Assembly (NCBI RefSeq): GCF_001659605.2
Contig: NC_035171.2
Location: 28,127,825 to 28,191,824, forward strand
DNA length: 64,000 bases
Origin: Manihot esculenta
Taxonomy: Eukaryota > Streptophyta > Magnoliopsida > Malpighiales > Euphorbiaceae
Direction of reading: 5' to 3'
In this document: in pieces, positions 50,228 to 63,200 of the stretch
Layout: every line of letters starts with the position of its first letter
How positions within the stretch are numbered: the stretch's first letter is position 1
Notes under the pieces: model-generated
Told to the model about the DNA's origin: nothing
What the model saw: only the letters and a program-made list of their open reading frames with translations
Database searches by the model: none
Position numbers and translations under genes: made by a program

Positions 50228-50921
50228 CATATCTCATCAATCAAATACTAAATTTTAATCTAAAATCTCCTAAATTATAAAATACAAAACCAAAACAACA
50301 ACTAACTACCTTGAGAGGAGACTTAGGATCCGTTACTAAATTGATTATTAATGAAATAAAAAATTTTAAAACAATACATTATACCATTAAAATAAATTAT
50401 TTATAATTTCATTTAAATTTAAAATAGATAATGTTTTAATTTTGTTAAATTAATTTTAAAAGCTAGTAAAAGAAATATTTAATTATTAAATTATTATTAA
50501 TGTTTAAAACTAATAATACATATGCTAAAATTATACTATAAATTGTAAAAAGAAGGTTTAGAGATTGAAATTTTATTTTGATAAATTTTATAAATAAGAA
50601 AACAAATTGTTTATGTTAAATTTTTGATAAATTGATTAATTACAAACATTTTAAATAATTATTCATAAAGATGGTTATTTTAAATAATTATTATTATTAT
50701 ATTCTATTTCTTATAAAAAACTATAAAAATTCTCCATTTTCTCTCATACTTTATTTCTATTTCTTAACTATAATATCTTCTAACAATAAAATTTAATATG
50801 TTTCTTTTTCTTGTATAATCAGTTATATTTTTCTTTCAATATTTATAAACCTAAAATTATAATTGTTTGAAATATTTTTAAGGTAATTTCTCTTGATCAT
50901 ATAATACTGCATTTTAGTTGA
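50228..50921. repeat. Duplicated block Q, copy 1
   Basis: Starting catatctcatcaatcaaata, it matches 55434-56627 apart from a solo LTR at 56056-56462, a stretch of about 60 bp near 55520-55580 that is missing here, and small indels. It retains the empty site of the solo LTR (ttcaatatttataaac near 50841). It is AT-rich and non-coding. Confidence 0.85.
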
Positions 50922-52421
50922 TGAACTATATAATAATTTTATAGTTAAAGAATTACATAGAATTGTAATATTTTTCTATTGAAAGTTATTTGAAAGATTG
51001 ATTAGAAGGAAACACCAAATGCTCCATAAAGCTTAATTATCACCTCTTCATCTTCTGCGATTACCTTCTCCCACACAAAATTGTTAAGGGAAAAGCCACA
51101 GTGTCTAATTCAAATATTCCTTTTGCAAAGAGATTTTGAGAGCAACGAAATTTTTAGAATAAACGTTTTAGAATATTGTCTATTGATCGAGAGTAAGCGA
51201 GTTCATACAAGCACCTTATGGAACTGCTTCCTTCGATCGATTTAGTTTAAAATTAAATTGAATTAAATAAATCAAAAATTAAAATTATAGTATTTGTAAA
51301 AATTAAATCGAACTGATTTTGAAATAATTTAAATCAAACTGATCTAATTCAGTTCAATTCGATTCGATTTGATTGGTTGATTTTTTAATAGACTTTTTAT
51401 TTTTTCTCTTATTTTTAGTATTCTAAAATTTAATTAAAATATTTCAATTTTAATTATGATCTAATTTATTTATATTATAAAAAATAATATACTATTATTA
51501 CTAATTGGTTTGGTTCAATTTTATCAATTTTTTCTAATCAAAATGAAATTAAAATAATTAAAATTTTTAAAAATAAAAATTGAATCGAAAAAAATAAAAA
51601 ATTAAACTAAAATTTTGAATTAACTTAATTCGATTGATTTTTTCAATTTAAACCGAAAGTTTCTATTCTATTTCAAAAATTAAAGAATTGATTAGACATT
51701 TTAGAATATTGTCTATTGATCGAGAGTAAGAGAGTTCATATAAGCATCTTATAGAATTGCTCTTACCTTAAGGTAGGATTGAGCATTCAATCGATTCGGT
51801 TTAAAATCAAATTAAATCAAATAAATCAAAAATTAAAATTACAGTATTTGTAAAAATTAAAGAATTGATTTTGAAATGATTTGAATCAAACCGATCTAAT
51901 TCAGTTCGATTGATTGATTTTTTAATAGACTTTTTATTTTTTACACCTTATTTAGTATTCTAAATTTTAATTAAAATATTTCAATATCGATTATAATTTA
52001 ATTTCTTTATATTATTAAAAATAATATATTATTATTACTAATCGGCTTGATTTTATCTATTTTTCTGATCAAAATCAAATCAAAATAATTAAAATTTTTA
52101 AAAATAAAAAACGAAAAAAAATAAACTAAAATTTTAAATTAATTTGATTAGGTTGATTTTTTCGATTTGATTGAATGCTGGTGCGCTGTTTAAAGAGTTT
52201 TGCTTAGCCACTTAGTTTTTTTTTTAAATATTAAATATATAAAAAAAAATAATAGGCTTTTTCTTGTAAGGTTCTAAACCTATGGACTTATTTTTCATGG
52301 ATTCAATCATGGAAAGATTTTTTTTTTTTTTAAAAATACGAAAACCAGACTTTTAAAATATCTTAAAGATGATTGCTTTCTCTATATGACTAAGACAATT
52401 CCCCATTACTTTTAAGGTGTT
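50921..52421. repeat. Duplicated blocks R1 and R2 with decayed MITEs
   Basis: R1 (50921-51245) and R2 (51680-52421) both match the block left of the receptor kinase at 43642-44600. Each is joined to a decayed MITE (about 51230-51655 and 51775-52180), recognised by gagcattcaatcgattcgg and tcagttcgatt phrases. R2 ends where a third copy of the RLK promoter block begins. Confidence 0.75.
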
Positions 52422-52424
52422 GGT

Positions 52425-52602
52425 AGGAGAATGACTTGGCTCTGGTTATAGGTGGTGATGTTTAAATAAAGCAAAAATGGAGTTGACTGACTGTTGACGG
52501 TTTACTGTCTAAATTCTCCCGCTGGTAGGGCAGGAAAAAAGTGATACAAATGTGGAAGGAGAAAGAAAGATGTGGAAAAAGGTGCCAGAATTATTTGTCC
52601 CC
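52425..52602 (-). repeat. Orphan copy of the RLK promoter block
   Basis: It matches 49914-50087, including tttaaataaagcaaaaatgg and W-box cores TTGACT (52483-52488) and TTGACG (52493-52498). No receptor-kinase coding sequence lies next to it, in the position where one would be expected. The left side is block R2 instead. Confidence 0.85.
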
Positions 52603-52630
52603 GTGGGTCAGAAGGATGAGCACTTATTGC

Positions 52631-54535
52631 TAGGACAATAAACGAATTAAATTATTCGTGAGCTATTCGATATTCAAGTCAATAAAAACTCGATCGGACT
52701 CGATTTAATTTTCAAACGAATCAAATTCGAATTTAAATTTTAGACTCGTGTTTAATTTTTAGGCCCATTTATTAAATGAGTTAAACTTGAACTCCATAGT
52801 ATTCAACTTGTTAAGTTTTATGAACTCACTCGTGAATAGACTCGTTAAGGGACTCGTGAACAGACTCGTTAAGGGACTCGTGAACAGACTCGTTAAGAGG
52901 TTCGTTAAGTGACTCGTGAACAAATTCGTTAAGAGACTCGTTAAAAGACTCGTGAATAAATTCATTAAAATACTCGTAAACAGACTTATTAAAAGACTCA
53001 TGAATAGACTTATTAAAATGCTCGTCGAGCAGATTCGTTAAGAGACTAAACTCGATTCGATTACACTCTTGTCACTTAATCTATTTATCATATATATTAT
53101 TAATTTTTATATTTCTATCTCTTAATTATATAACTATATTACTACTTTATATATTTATTTTTCACTGTATATTTTTTTCGAAATGAGATTATATGTCTTT
53201 ATATTTTTCTAAGTAGACATTATTTTTAAACTATTAAATCTCTTAATAAACTATTGTTTTTATATATTTATATATATATTTGTATGATTATTTTTTTACT
53301 TAATATTATCTGTTTAATTTTATAAATTAAATTTTTTATATAATTTAAATATAAATCAATATAATTTTATTGATAAAATTTGAGTATAATATATATATAA
53401 TTATATAATTTAAATTGATTATACTTATATTAATATATTTATTTTATGTAATATTTTATATTTATATTATATGTATAGTATTTTTTATGTAATAAAATAA
53501 TTTAATATAAATTATATATTTAAATAAAAAAATAATGATATATGAATAATAAAATGATAATGTATGAATAATTAATGATAATATATTGAAACTATGTAAT
53601 TTAAAAAGAAATTATCTTTTTTTTCACATGTTTAGACAGTTTATATATGGACTTATATATTTATTATATATATATTTTAATTGATTTTATATAATATAAA
53701 TATTTAAATAAATAATTATTAAATTTAATATTATATCGTTAATTTTATATTAAATATATTTTATATAATTAATTAAAAGTTTATAATTAATATTTGAATA
53801 ATAAATATTATTTAATGTTATAAATAAAATATAAAATATTAAAATTTAAATAATAAAAAAATAAAAGATTTAAATATTAAAATTTAAATAATAAAAAAAA
53901 TTTAATCATTTATTGATAATGTGACTTTAAAAAAAATCATTTATTGATAATGGAACATATCCCAAAATTTTTGAAAAATTACATTTCATTAATCACTCAA
54001 CCACAAGTCCATTTTCGTAAAATTATTTGCATTATTATTAAAATAATATTCTCTATCCCACATTGAAAACTTATAGAGATTGAGGGGTAAAACCCCTCTA
54101 TAAATAAAAATTTTATTTTTTATTATATTTTAAATTTTATTATATTTTAAATTAAGAATTTAGTTATAAAAAATTTTAATTAAATTATATTTAATTTTAT
54201 TATAGTTTCTTTTAATCTTTTAATTTAAAATTTTAATATTTAAAATTTTAAATTAATTAAATTTTGTTAACGATATTTTTAATTGAGTTTTTTAACTCGA
54301 GTTTGAATTAGACTTTTTATTAGTTTAAACAAGTTTTTTAATTAAATTTTCGAGATCAAATTTTAATTAATCTCGTTATTAATTTAAACGAATATTTTAT
54401 ATTATAATATTTAATTTTTGAGTCAAATTCGAATTAAATATTAATGTTCGGATCAAATTCGAATTTATAAAATTTTTTAATAAATGACTTTTTAAATTTT
54501 ACAAAACTCGGTTTTGGGTGGATTCGATTTCACCC
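52631..54535. mobile_element. 1.9-kb insertion with CACTTATTGC target duplication
   Basis: The direct repeat CACTTATTGC occurs at 52621-52630 and 54536-54545. The sequence left of the insertion (promoter block) and right of it (block S, gatgaatgtctatataatt) are contiguous in the paralogous copy near 56868-56900, which serves as the empty site. The insert begins taggacaataaacg and ends gattcgatttcacccc, is AT-rich, has no transposase frame, and holds a minisatellite. The termini are too weak to name a class; hAT or Mutator type is possible. Confidence 0.65.
52822..53050. repeat. Minisatellite of 12/24-bp units (gactcgtgaaca / gactcgttaagg)
   Basis: About 18 degenerate 12-bp units alternate between gactcgtgaaca and gactcgttaagg, giving a 24-bp higher-order period. 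It lies within the 1.9-kb insertion. Its translation on the minus strand gives a repetitive LFTSPLTS pattern, which is an artefact of the repeat and not a gene. Confidence 0.85.
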
Positions 54536-54545
54536 CACTTATTGC

Positions 54546-55433
54546 GATGAATGTCTATATAATTAACAAAATGTTCAACTAATTTTTCTTTTATTATGCG
54601 AATTCACTGAAAGATTATATTATGTTACGTTATATTTTAATTTTAAATAAAGTGATATAACATTTTGCATTTAATTATAATTTTATCAATTTTTTTTTAA
54701 AAAAATAGAGTTTAAATGACATTAATATTTTATTATTTTTAAATATAAATAAATTTTTACATGAAATTAATATTAATTTATTTTTCACGATAATTAATTA
54801 ACATATTTAATTTTAAAATTAACAATAGTCTCACTATTAAATATGTCATCTACCGTTTTAACAATAAATGAATTTTGCAACAATAATCATAAAAATTTTA
54901 CAATGAATATATTATTTTTAATTATTTTATATATATTATTATTTTAAATTAAATAATATATTTATTATAAAATATTTATAATTATTTCTATAAAATAAAA
55001 TTTATTTTATTGAAAATATGGAATGCATATTTGTATTGTTTATGTTTATTTTTATTTTTAAAAATTAATCAAAATTATAACTAATATTTATTTAGGTCAA
55101 TTTATAAAAAATTTAAATATTTAAATTAAAATTTTACGCTTTTTTAATTAATTTATTTTTTAAAGTAAAACTTTTTAAATTTTGAATATAGCCACTTAAA
55201 TCTTTATTATTAAAAAAAATAATCATTTAAATCTAAAATCCATACCCCATTAAATCTCTATTGAAGAAGTGATCATGTAAGCCTTTTAAGAAATAGACTA
55301 ATATGAATTCAAACACTTACTAACTAATAAATTAAAATTTAAAATTTTGATAATTTAAATTTTTAGTGAATAAATAAAAATAATTTTACATACTTTATAA
55401 AATAAATAAAACACAAATTTGAATTTTCCTTTT
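54546..55433. repeat. Block S, copy 1, and adjoining AT-rich sequence
   Basis: From gatgaatgtctatataattaac to about 55010 it matches 56885-57305 (catgaatgtctatataattggc onward). The rest is AT-rich and non-coding. Confidence 0.75.
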
Positions 55434-56627
55434 CATATCTCATCAATCAAATACTAAATTTTAATCTAAAATCTCCTAAATTATAAAATACAAAACCAAA
55501 ACAACAACCAACTACCTTGAAAATCGCCAATCTACCACACAAAGCCTGCAAGGCAAGAAGAAACTTAGCCACTGCTGGAGAGAGGAGACTTAGGATCCGT
55601 TACTAAATTGATTATTAATGAAATAAAAAATTTTAAAATAATACATTATATCTTTAAAATAAATTATTTATAATTTGATTTAAATTTAAAATAGATGACA
55701 TTTTTATTTGTTAAATTAATTTTAAGAGTTAGTAAAAGAAATATTTAATTATTAAATTATTATTAATGTTTAAAACTAATAATACATATGTTAAAATTAT
55801 ACTATAAATTGTAAAAAGAAGGTTTAGAGATTGAAATTTTATTTTGATAAATTTTATAAATAAGAAAATAAATTGTTTATTTTAAATTTTTGATAAATTG
55901 ATTAATTACAAACATTTTAAATAATTATTCATAAAAATGGTTATTTTAAATAATAATAATTATTATATTCTATTTCTTAACTATAATATCTTCTAACAAG
56001 AAAATTTAATATGTTTCTTATTCTTGTATGCTCAGTTATATTTTTCTTTGAATATTGATATTCTGGGATTTAGATAATAAGATTTTTAGTGATTGTTTTA
56101 GCTTAGTTCTTGAAAAAAGTATTTTTCCCACTCTTATTATTTTTTCCTTTGTCTGCTAGCGATACCTAACGGTCTCCCTGCTACAGTATCATCTATCTCT
56201 GTCAGACAGGTCCATACGTAAGAATGACGTCAAATGTCCTCTCCATGTCAGACGGTAATTTAATTCCTCCTGCGCGCATGCAGGCAAAGCTGCAAAATGA
56301 CTGGGTCTGCTCTCCTTTCTCATGTCACACCATTGGGCTGAGCTCATGGTTGGGGTACCTGAACTTGTGAGTGACCCGGTCTGCTATCTGAGGCTATGTT
56401 TGAGCCGAAAGCCTTCACGGGCCTGGCCTCCTATCTAGACGTATGAAAATCGTCGGTCATCAAATATTTATAAACCTGAAATTATAAAGTGTTTGAAATA
56501 TTTTTAAACCTGAAATTATAAAGTGTTTGAAATATTTTTAAGGTAAAAAAATTTTGTACCAGTGAGGTTTTTTCATCATTTTGGAATCACATAATTTCAC
56601 TTGATCATATAATCTGCAGTTTAGTTG
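55434..56627. repeat. Duplicated block Q, copy 2, interrupted by a solo LTR
   Basis: It matches 50228-50921. It carries about 60 bp around 55520-55580 absent from copy 1, and the solo LTR at 56056-56462. After the LTR a 38-bp unit (taaacctgaaattataaagt...) is tandemly doubled at about 56470-56545. Confidence 0.85.
56056..56462. mobile_element. Solo LTR, 407 bp, with 5-bp target duplication
   Basis: It begins TGATATTCTGGG and ends GTCGGTCATCA, so TG...CA with TGAT/ATCA inverted ends. It is flanked by AATAT on both sides (56051-56055 and 56463-56467). The duplicate block at about 50841 lacks it and has a single AATAT. Its composition is clearly more GC-rich than its surroundings. No internal retroelement sequence adjoins it, so it is a solo LTR left by recombination. 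The parental family was not identified. Confidence 0.88.
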
Positions 56628-56802
56628 ATCAAATTAGTAAAAATTATTTAAAAATTATTTAATTTTTATTTATTTTTTATCATTATTTTAAAATATTATT
56701 GTAGGTATAAATAATATTAATTTTTATATTTGATATTCTAATATATTTTTTTCTTTTAAGAATATTTAAAATTGATTTTGTTGATTATCATATGAACCAT
56801 TA

Positions 56803-57305
56803 GAAAAAAGTGATACAAATGTGAAAGGAGAAAGAAAGATGTGGAAAAAGGTACCAGAATTATTTGTCCCCGTCTTGTTGCCATGAATGTCTATATAATT
56901 GGCAAAGTGTTCAACTAATTTTTCTTTTATTATGCCAATTCACTGGAAAATTATATTATGTTACTTTATATTTTGATTTAAATATTTAAATTTTAAATAA
57001 AGTGATATAACATTTTGAATTTAATTATAATTTTATCAATTTTTTTTAAAAAATAGAGTTTAAATGACATTAATATTTTATTATTTTTTAAGTATTAACA
57101 AATTTTTACATGAAATTAATATTAATTTATTTTTAACGATAATTAATTGATATATTTAATTTTAAAATTAATAATAATCTCATTTTGCAACAATAATCAT
57201 AAAGATTTTACAATGAATATATTATTTTTAATTATTTTTTTATATATTATTATTTTAAATTAAATAATAAATTTGTTATAAAATATTTATAATTATTTCT
57301 ATAAA
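56803..57305. repeat. Truncated RLK promoter block joined to block S, copy 2
   Basis: About 56803-56873 (gtgatacaaatgtgaaaggag ... ttatttgtccccgt) matches the distal part of the RLK promoter block without its TATA and W-box portion. It is followed directly by block S. This is the uninterrupted counterpart of the junction broken by the 1.9-kb insertion. Confidence 0.75.
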
Positions 57306-58900
57306 ATTCTCCTGGGATCCTATCTAAAACTGAATTATTTTTAGACTGAATTATTTTTTCTATGGTACATGACAGAGAGTAAATTAAAAGAGTCAATTTA
57401 GATTGTTTTATTATCTCACATATACGCACTGCTGTTAATCATCGTAGACCCTTAATCCTAGGACACATAGTCACCCACATTGCTTTACATGAATGATTAA
57501 TTGACTTAACTAATAATAATTTACATAAAGATTGTATAAAGATTGTGACATGTCTCCCTTAGATTTAATGAGTCTCGATGATATGGGTCTACCATGCAAA
57601 AATGGTGTTGTGTTCTCTCTTTGTCCTCCAGGTCCCATCATCCCACGACCCGATCGAGTGTTCAAGAGAGGTGTTGTATGCACAGCTCCTATTGTCCCTA
57701 CCTCATCTATGACTAATCTTCCATCTGATGCCCAACAAGCTTTTCAAGCTCTCAACACCATAATTGATTAGATGGAGAGTCGCTTTGAAAATATCTTAGA
57801 GCGCATTGCTACTCATCTAGCACGCCTAGTGAACAAAGTCAGCGATATGCAAGTCACAATTCTTTCTCAACACTAGCAGCGGCAGTAGGCAGCCATGACA
57901 TCTTTCCGTATACCGGATCATATTCTAAACTCTCTTCTTGCTTTTGATTGTAATTTAAGTGTGGGAGAAAAGCTGAACACATACTTGCTTTAGTTGTCTT
58001 GTGTTTTTTTTTTTATCACATTGAAGATATTGTGATCCAAGTGTGGGGGAGAATTTGTTCATATACATGCTGTTTATTTATTTTTAGTTTTAATTATTTT
58101 CTGTTTTGTTCATTTTAGTTATTTTTTTATTTTTAAAGAACATGCTAAAAGAAGAAGAAGACTTTCAGAGTTAAATTAAATTATTTTAGGTATCTAGTAC
58201 AAATGACCTTCTCTCATCCCTTTATGCAAATCATTAAGAGATTTTAGCAATATTTCTTTATGAGTTGAAATGTGCAAACTTATATTTAAGTCAATTTATA
58301 TTGCTTGATGAAATACTAATAGTGCATTTTGAAACTCTATTTTAACCTAATATAGTGAGTCTCAATACTATTCAGGAAACTAAGCTTCCAATTAAAAAAA
58401 ATTGAGTGGTTTATCAACATTGACTGGTTCAAATAGTACGGCATTTATTCCCCTTAAGTAAGGATTGTTTCTTGTGAATGAAAAAAGTTAGTGATTAGGA
58501 GAATTATACCTTATAGGGGTCGTCAATAGTTTAAAAGATACAGTATGATATGGTTTACTATCACCGATTGATTTGGTGGTTTAGACCCATTCCCCTTAAG
58601 CAAAGATGCCCCTTATGAATGGAGAAAACTAATGTTGGGAGAGTATACCATCATAGGAGTCTAAAAAAAAGTCATTTTTAGATTTTAAAAATATTATTAA
58701 CACTTAAAAGAATGAAAAATAAATTATTTCCTTAAAAAATATACTACAGCAGTTCAATGGAAGTAGACATAAAGAGATAAACGAGTGTTAGAATTTGAGT
58801 GATTAGATACTTTTCTTTTTCAGAATAAAATCGAGAATTCAAATGAAATAAATACTTATCATAAAAAAAAAAAAAAAATCCGCTTAAGCAACTTTTGCTG
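57306..58900 (+). mobile_element. Probable Ty3/gypsy-derived remnant
   Basis: The phrase caagtgtgggggagaa at about 58039, as found near the end of many plant gypsy internal regions, and a 79-codon open stretch at 57532-57771 followed by a continuing coiled-coil-like MESRFENILERIATHLARL suggest a decayed retroelement. Two related phrases, ccccttaagtaaggattgtt and ccccttaagcaaagatgccc (58450 and 58592), are internal repeats. No LTR, protease or RT was found, so the assignment is tentative. Confidence 0.35.
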
Positions 58901-60226
58901 ACATCAGCTTTCTTCCCAACTGTTTACTAACTAAATTCATTAGATTTTCTCAATGCATAACTAGAAATTCATTTATTTTGTAAATCCTTTTTCTTTTCTC
59001 TATCAACTTTTATTATAAGTAAAACGTCTAAATCTTTATTTTTTATTTTTGAGTAATTTTCTCCAAATGTTATTGAATTTAATTAATATATAATAATTAG
59101 TCTTAAATTTTACTGTAGATTTAGACTGATTCTAATTTTTATTAACAATATTTGATGAAAATTCATAATAACTTTTTGAAAAAGAAATTTCAAGATGTAC
59201 GATTTTAAAAAATGTGATGAGAGTTAAAAGGCTATTATAAAATTTGAAATAAAAATTTCATTGTTTAAAAAATTAATTTTATATTTTAATTATTTTTTTA
59301 AATATTTTTATAATATTACAAACTGTTTAGAAAATTAATTTTATATTTTAATTATTTTTTTAAATATTTTTATAATTTTACATATTAATTTTTTTTAAAA
59401 TATTTACTTCCAGTTTCCTCTACTTAGGTCCAGTCCCATCCTCCTTGTGAAAAGGCTCCTGAGCAAGAAGTTAGATTGAAACATAGCTTCTAGAATTAAA
59501 GTTATTGAAAGAGAGAATAGCTATAGTTCCTTTATATGAGGTTTCAACAAAATTTGTTAAATTTGAAAAACAGCAAAAAATATTGTGTGCTTAGATTTAA
59601 AATAGAATTGAGAAAGTAAAAAAATTTTAAAAATCTGAAACTTTAGATTTCCTGTTAAGAAATTATTTTTAAATTGACTTTAAAAATCAATCCGCATTTA
59701 TATCTCCACATAGTACTTAGCTAGAAATATCACTCGAAATAAATAACAGAAACTTTTAGTTAATTTAAATTAAAATTAGAGAAATTTTGTGATTGAAATT
59801 AAAGTCAAAGGAAGATGATCGAAGGTTATACCCTCTCGACTGCCAAATTGGGTGTAGTGTAGATACTGTTATATATATTTTTTCTTTTGGCAATAGGAGA
59901 TTTCTGAGAGATGGCTTCCTTTTTTTTTTTTTTTTGGTTGCCAAAAATTTATTTGTTTTGTGAGAAATATTTTTTATGCTAGAAAAATTTTCTCCAAAAA
60001 ATAATTTATTGTTTGTTATTTGATTATAATTTAAATAATAAATAATAAATAATAAATTTACATATAGTGATGTATATAAGATTTTTCTTAAAATTTAGAA
60101 AATTACACTATCTTTTAAAATTTAAAAGATTAAAATTTAGATTATGATATTATAGATGGTGGATGGTTCTATCGCCTTGTGCTATTAGAAACATGGAAGG
60201 TTGTAGGGTAGCTACTAGTACTTAAA
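58901..60226. other. AT-rich intergenic DNA left of copy B
   Basis: No gene was seen. A short tandem duplication lies near 59260-59385 (gtttaaaaaattaattttatattttaattattttttt, twice). Duplicated sequence shared with copy A starts at 60227. Confidence 0.45.
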
Positions 60227-63200
60227 TACCAAGGTATAACTACAAGTTAAAAAATGAAATATTGGATCTCCACCCTTGGATTTAAAAATTAGGATCAATC
60301 CTAGCCATTCATCTAAAAATTTAGATTAATTAGTTTGGTTGAGCAATTAAGAGTTCAATTCTTTTTATGTTTGGTAAATATAATTTCTAGATTAATATTT
60401 AAAAATTAATTATTATTGGTTCAAAATTATAGTATAAATGTGGATTGCATAATAGACACATTTTAGATATGAAAAATGTTAGCAAAGATTTTCTTTCTTA
60501 AAAAATACTGAATTAGGACCAGATGTGTTGAAATTTTTAGATCTAGCAAATCGGTCTAAATGTGTTTATTAGAAAAAAAGTATTTTGATAATAATTTTTA
60601 TTACGAATATTAGAATCGCTAATAAAAATTCAATTCGAAAAACTCATTTAGGGATTTATATTGTTATTTATCTTTAACTATGTAACAACCTGTCATGAAA
60701 TTCAAAAACACCATTTAAAATTTTAAATTAGTCTCTGAAATTTTTTATCAATATTTTAAATTTTTTTAAATTTTTTTATATACCTATTTAATGCGGTTGT
60801 TATATTATATGAAACAATTTATTTTCCATTTAAAGTTATATACTTCTCTAATTTATTTAAAATTTACTTTTAAATGCATTTACTCAGTCATGAAATCTAT
60901 TATAATTAATAATTATATACTTCACCACTCGCCAAGACACCGACCCACCGATCACTAATTGCCAACGGCTTGCGACAATTTATTAACCCAACCAATCATC
61001 ATGTAAATAATTGGTATTCAAAATCTAATTTGTATTAATCCTTTCCATACAGTCAAGAAAAATTCTTTTGTCTAGTTCTACGGCCGATCGAAAAAAAATA
61101 AAAATCGTTGTAACTGAGACGACTTCCACACATGATAAAAAACTGCCGATTAATGCTTCCGTCAGATTCCTGCAAAGTCTATCCATGGAAGTACAAAATT
61201 GCATAAATAAGGGATATCTCTGGAAGAAAAAGAGAAGATAAGGAATAGTGGAGAAATGGGGCAAGAAGATGGGTGGACAAAGGGCATGGGAGGTTCACTT
61301 CCTGTTGAGAATGTGCAGGCGCTTGCTTCCAAGAATCTCAAGGACATACCACACAGATACATCAGGCCTGACCTCGAATTCGACGACGTTTCAGTGGATG
61401 AAGCTCTCCAAATTCCAGTCATCGATATGAGCAAGCTGGTGGGAAATCACTCAGACCATGGTGATGAACTGGCTGAGCTTCATCAGGCCTGTGAAAACTG
61501 GGGATTTTTTCAGGTACCCATTAAATTATACATCTTCCTTGAACAGAATTATCTCTTTTGGTGTCTGAAATAACTGTAAATAATGGATGATGTAGCTGAT
61601 AAATCATGGGGTTCCGGAAGAAGCGATGGAGAATATGAAGAGGGAGACAGAAGAGTTCTTTAAGCTGCCATTGGAGGAGAAGATGGCCTGTGCTCAGCTG
61701 CCCGATAGTATAGAAGGATATGGGCAAGCCTTTGTTGTTTCTGAAGAACAAAAGCTTGATTGGGGTGACATGCTTTTCCTACTTTCCATGCCTAACTCCA
61801 TAAGAAAAATGAGATATTGCCAACTATTCCCACTTCTTTTAGGTAAATCATTTTCTGAAAGCGAAATATATTATATTTTTTCATGATTTGATTCATTTTT
61901 TTTAAATTTCTGGGTTGTTTTTCATTTGTTCTGCAAGATTACTATTTATTCATTTTCAATTGTTCCATAAAAATCACTTATTTTGATCATAGATTTGCCT
62001 AGTAGGTTAATTAAGATCAAGGGAAGCCAATAGAGAAATTATTACAGGGCAAGGACTACAACGTTGTAATTAAAAACCTTAACTCTTTGGTATACCAATT
62101 TCTTATTAAAGCTTTTCAAAAATTATAATTAAAATAACATTTCTTCTAATTTATAATTATTAATTAATATAAGATATTTGATTAAATATAAAGAATTACA
62201 GTGGTAAAAAAAATCAGTTATTATAATTTTAATTTTATTGCGTTGAAATTTTAAAAATAAAATTTACACACGAAACACAAAATTAGAATACATAATAAAA
62301 TCTTTAACATAAAAACACTACAGCGTCGATCTACATGGCACAACAATCTTAGAATCTAAGGCTTGCCTATGGAGTTTACAGATTTGTTAAGTTCGATTCG
62401 GTTAATTATGGTATCGTTTTATTATTATTATTATTTTGAAACAGGTATGGTTTTATTATTGATGTACCATGTTGGTAACTTAATTTTTATTAGAGAAATC
62501 TTTTACAAGTACTCAACAGAGGTGCAAAGAGTTGCAGAATGCTTGGTGAGGTTGATGGGCAGGAACTTGGAGATAGAGCCAAAGAAGCTCGGAAGCATGT
62601 TTGAAGATGGGATACAATCTATAAGATTGAATTATTATCCACCCTGTGTGGAGGCAAACAAGGTCACAGGTCTAAACACCCACTCTGATTCAACTGGGTT
62701 GACATTGTTAATTCAAGCAAATGAAGTTCAAGGGTTGCAAATAAAGAAAAATGGTAAATGGGTACCCATCAAGCCTATCCCTGGTGCCTTTATTGTCAAT
62801 ATTGGTGACATCATGGAGGTAATTAACACCCTTTGCACCCCTTCTTTGGACTATTTAGGCTTTGAAATTTCAGCTTCATACATATGATGGTTATATTATT
62901 TGACTAATTATATCATACGCCTAGTATATCATCGGTACATTCATATTTGTTTTAAAAAGAAATTCAATATAGACTCATAGTATAAATACATGAGATTTCA
63001 TACGTGTTCAACACTCATTTTATATTGTGAATTTATATGGATTCAGTTTAGGCAAAAAGTTTTTGGTATATAGGGAAAAAAGGTTAAAAAAACAGAAAGA
63101 GCGAATATTTTTGTTTATTTTTCCTAACACATTTATGAGGAAACATGATGAGGATTTCTCAATAACATGAGAGTAGAAGTATGAATTTCTAACCCACAAT

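Noticed and set aside
52759..53001. 80-codon frame with a leucine/threonine-rich repetitive product
   Set aside because: It is simply the translation of the 12/24-bp minisatellite within the 1.9-kb insertion.
52822..53050. CRISPR-like array of short repeats
   Set aside because: The repeats are degenerate and contiguous with no unique spacers, in a plant nuclear context. It is a minisatellite.
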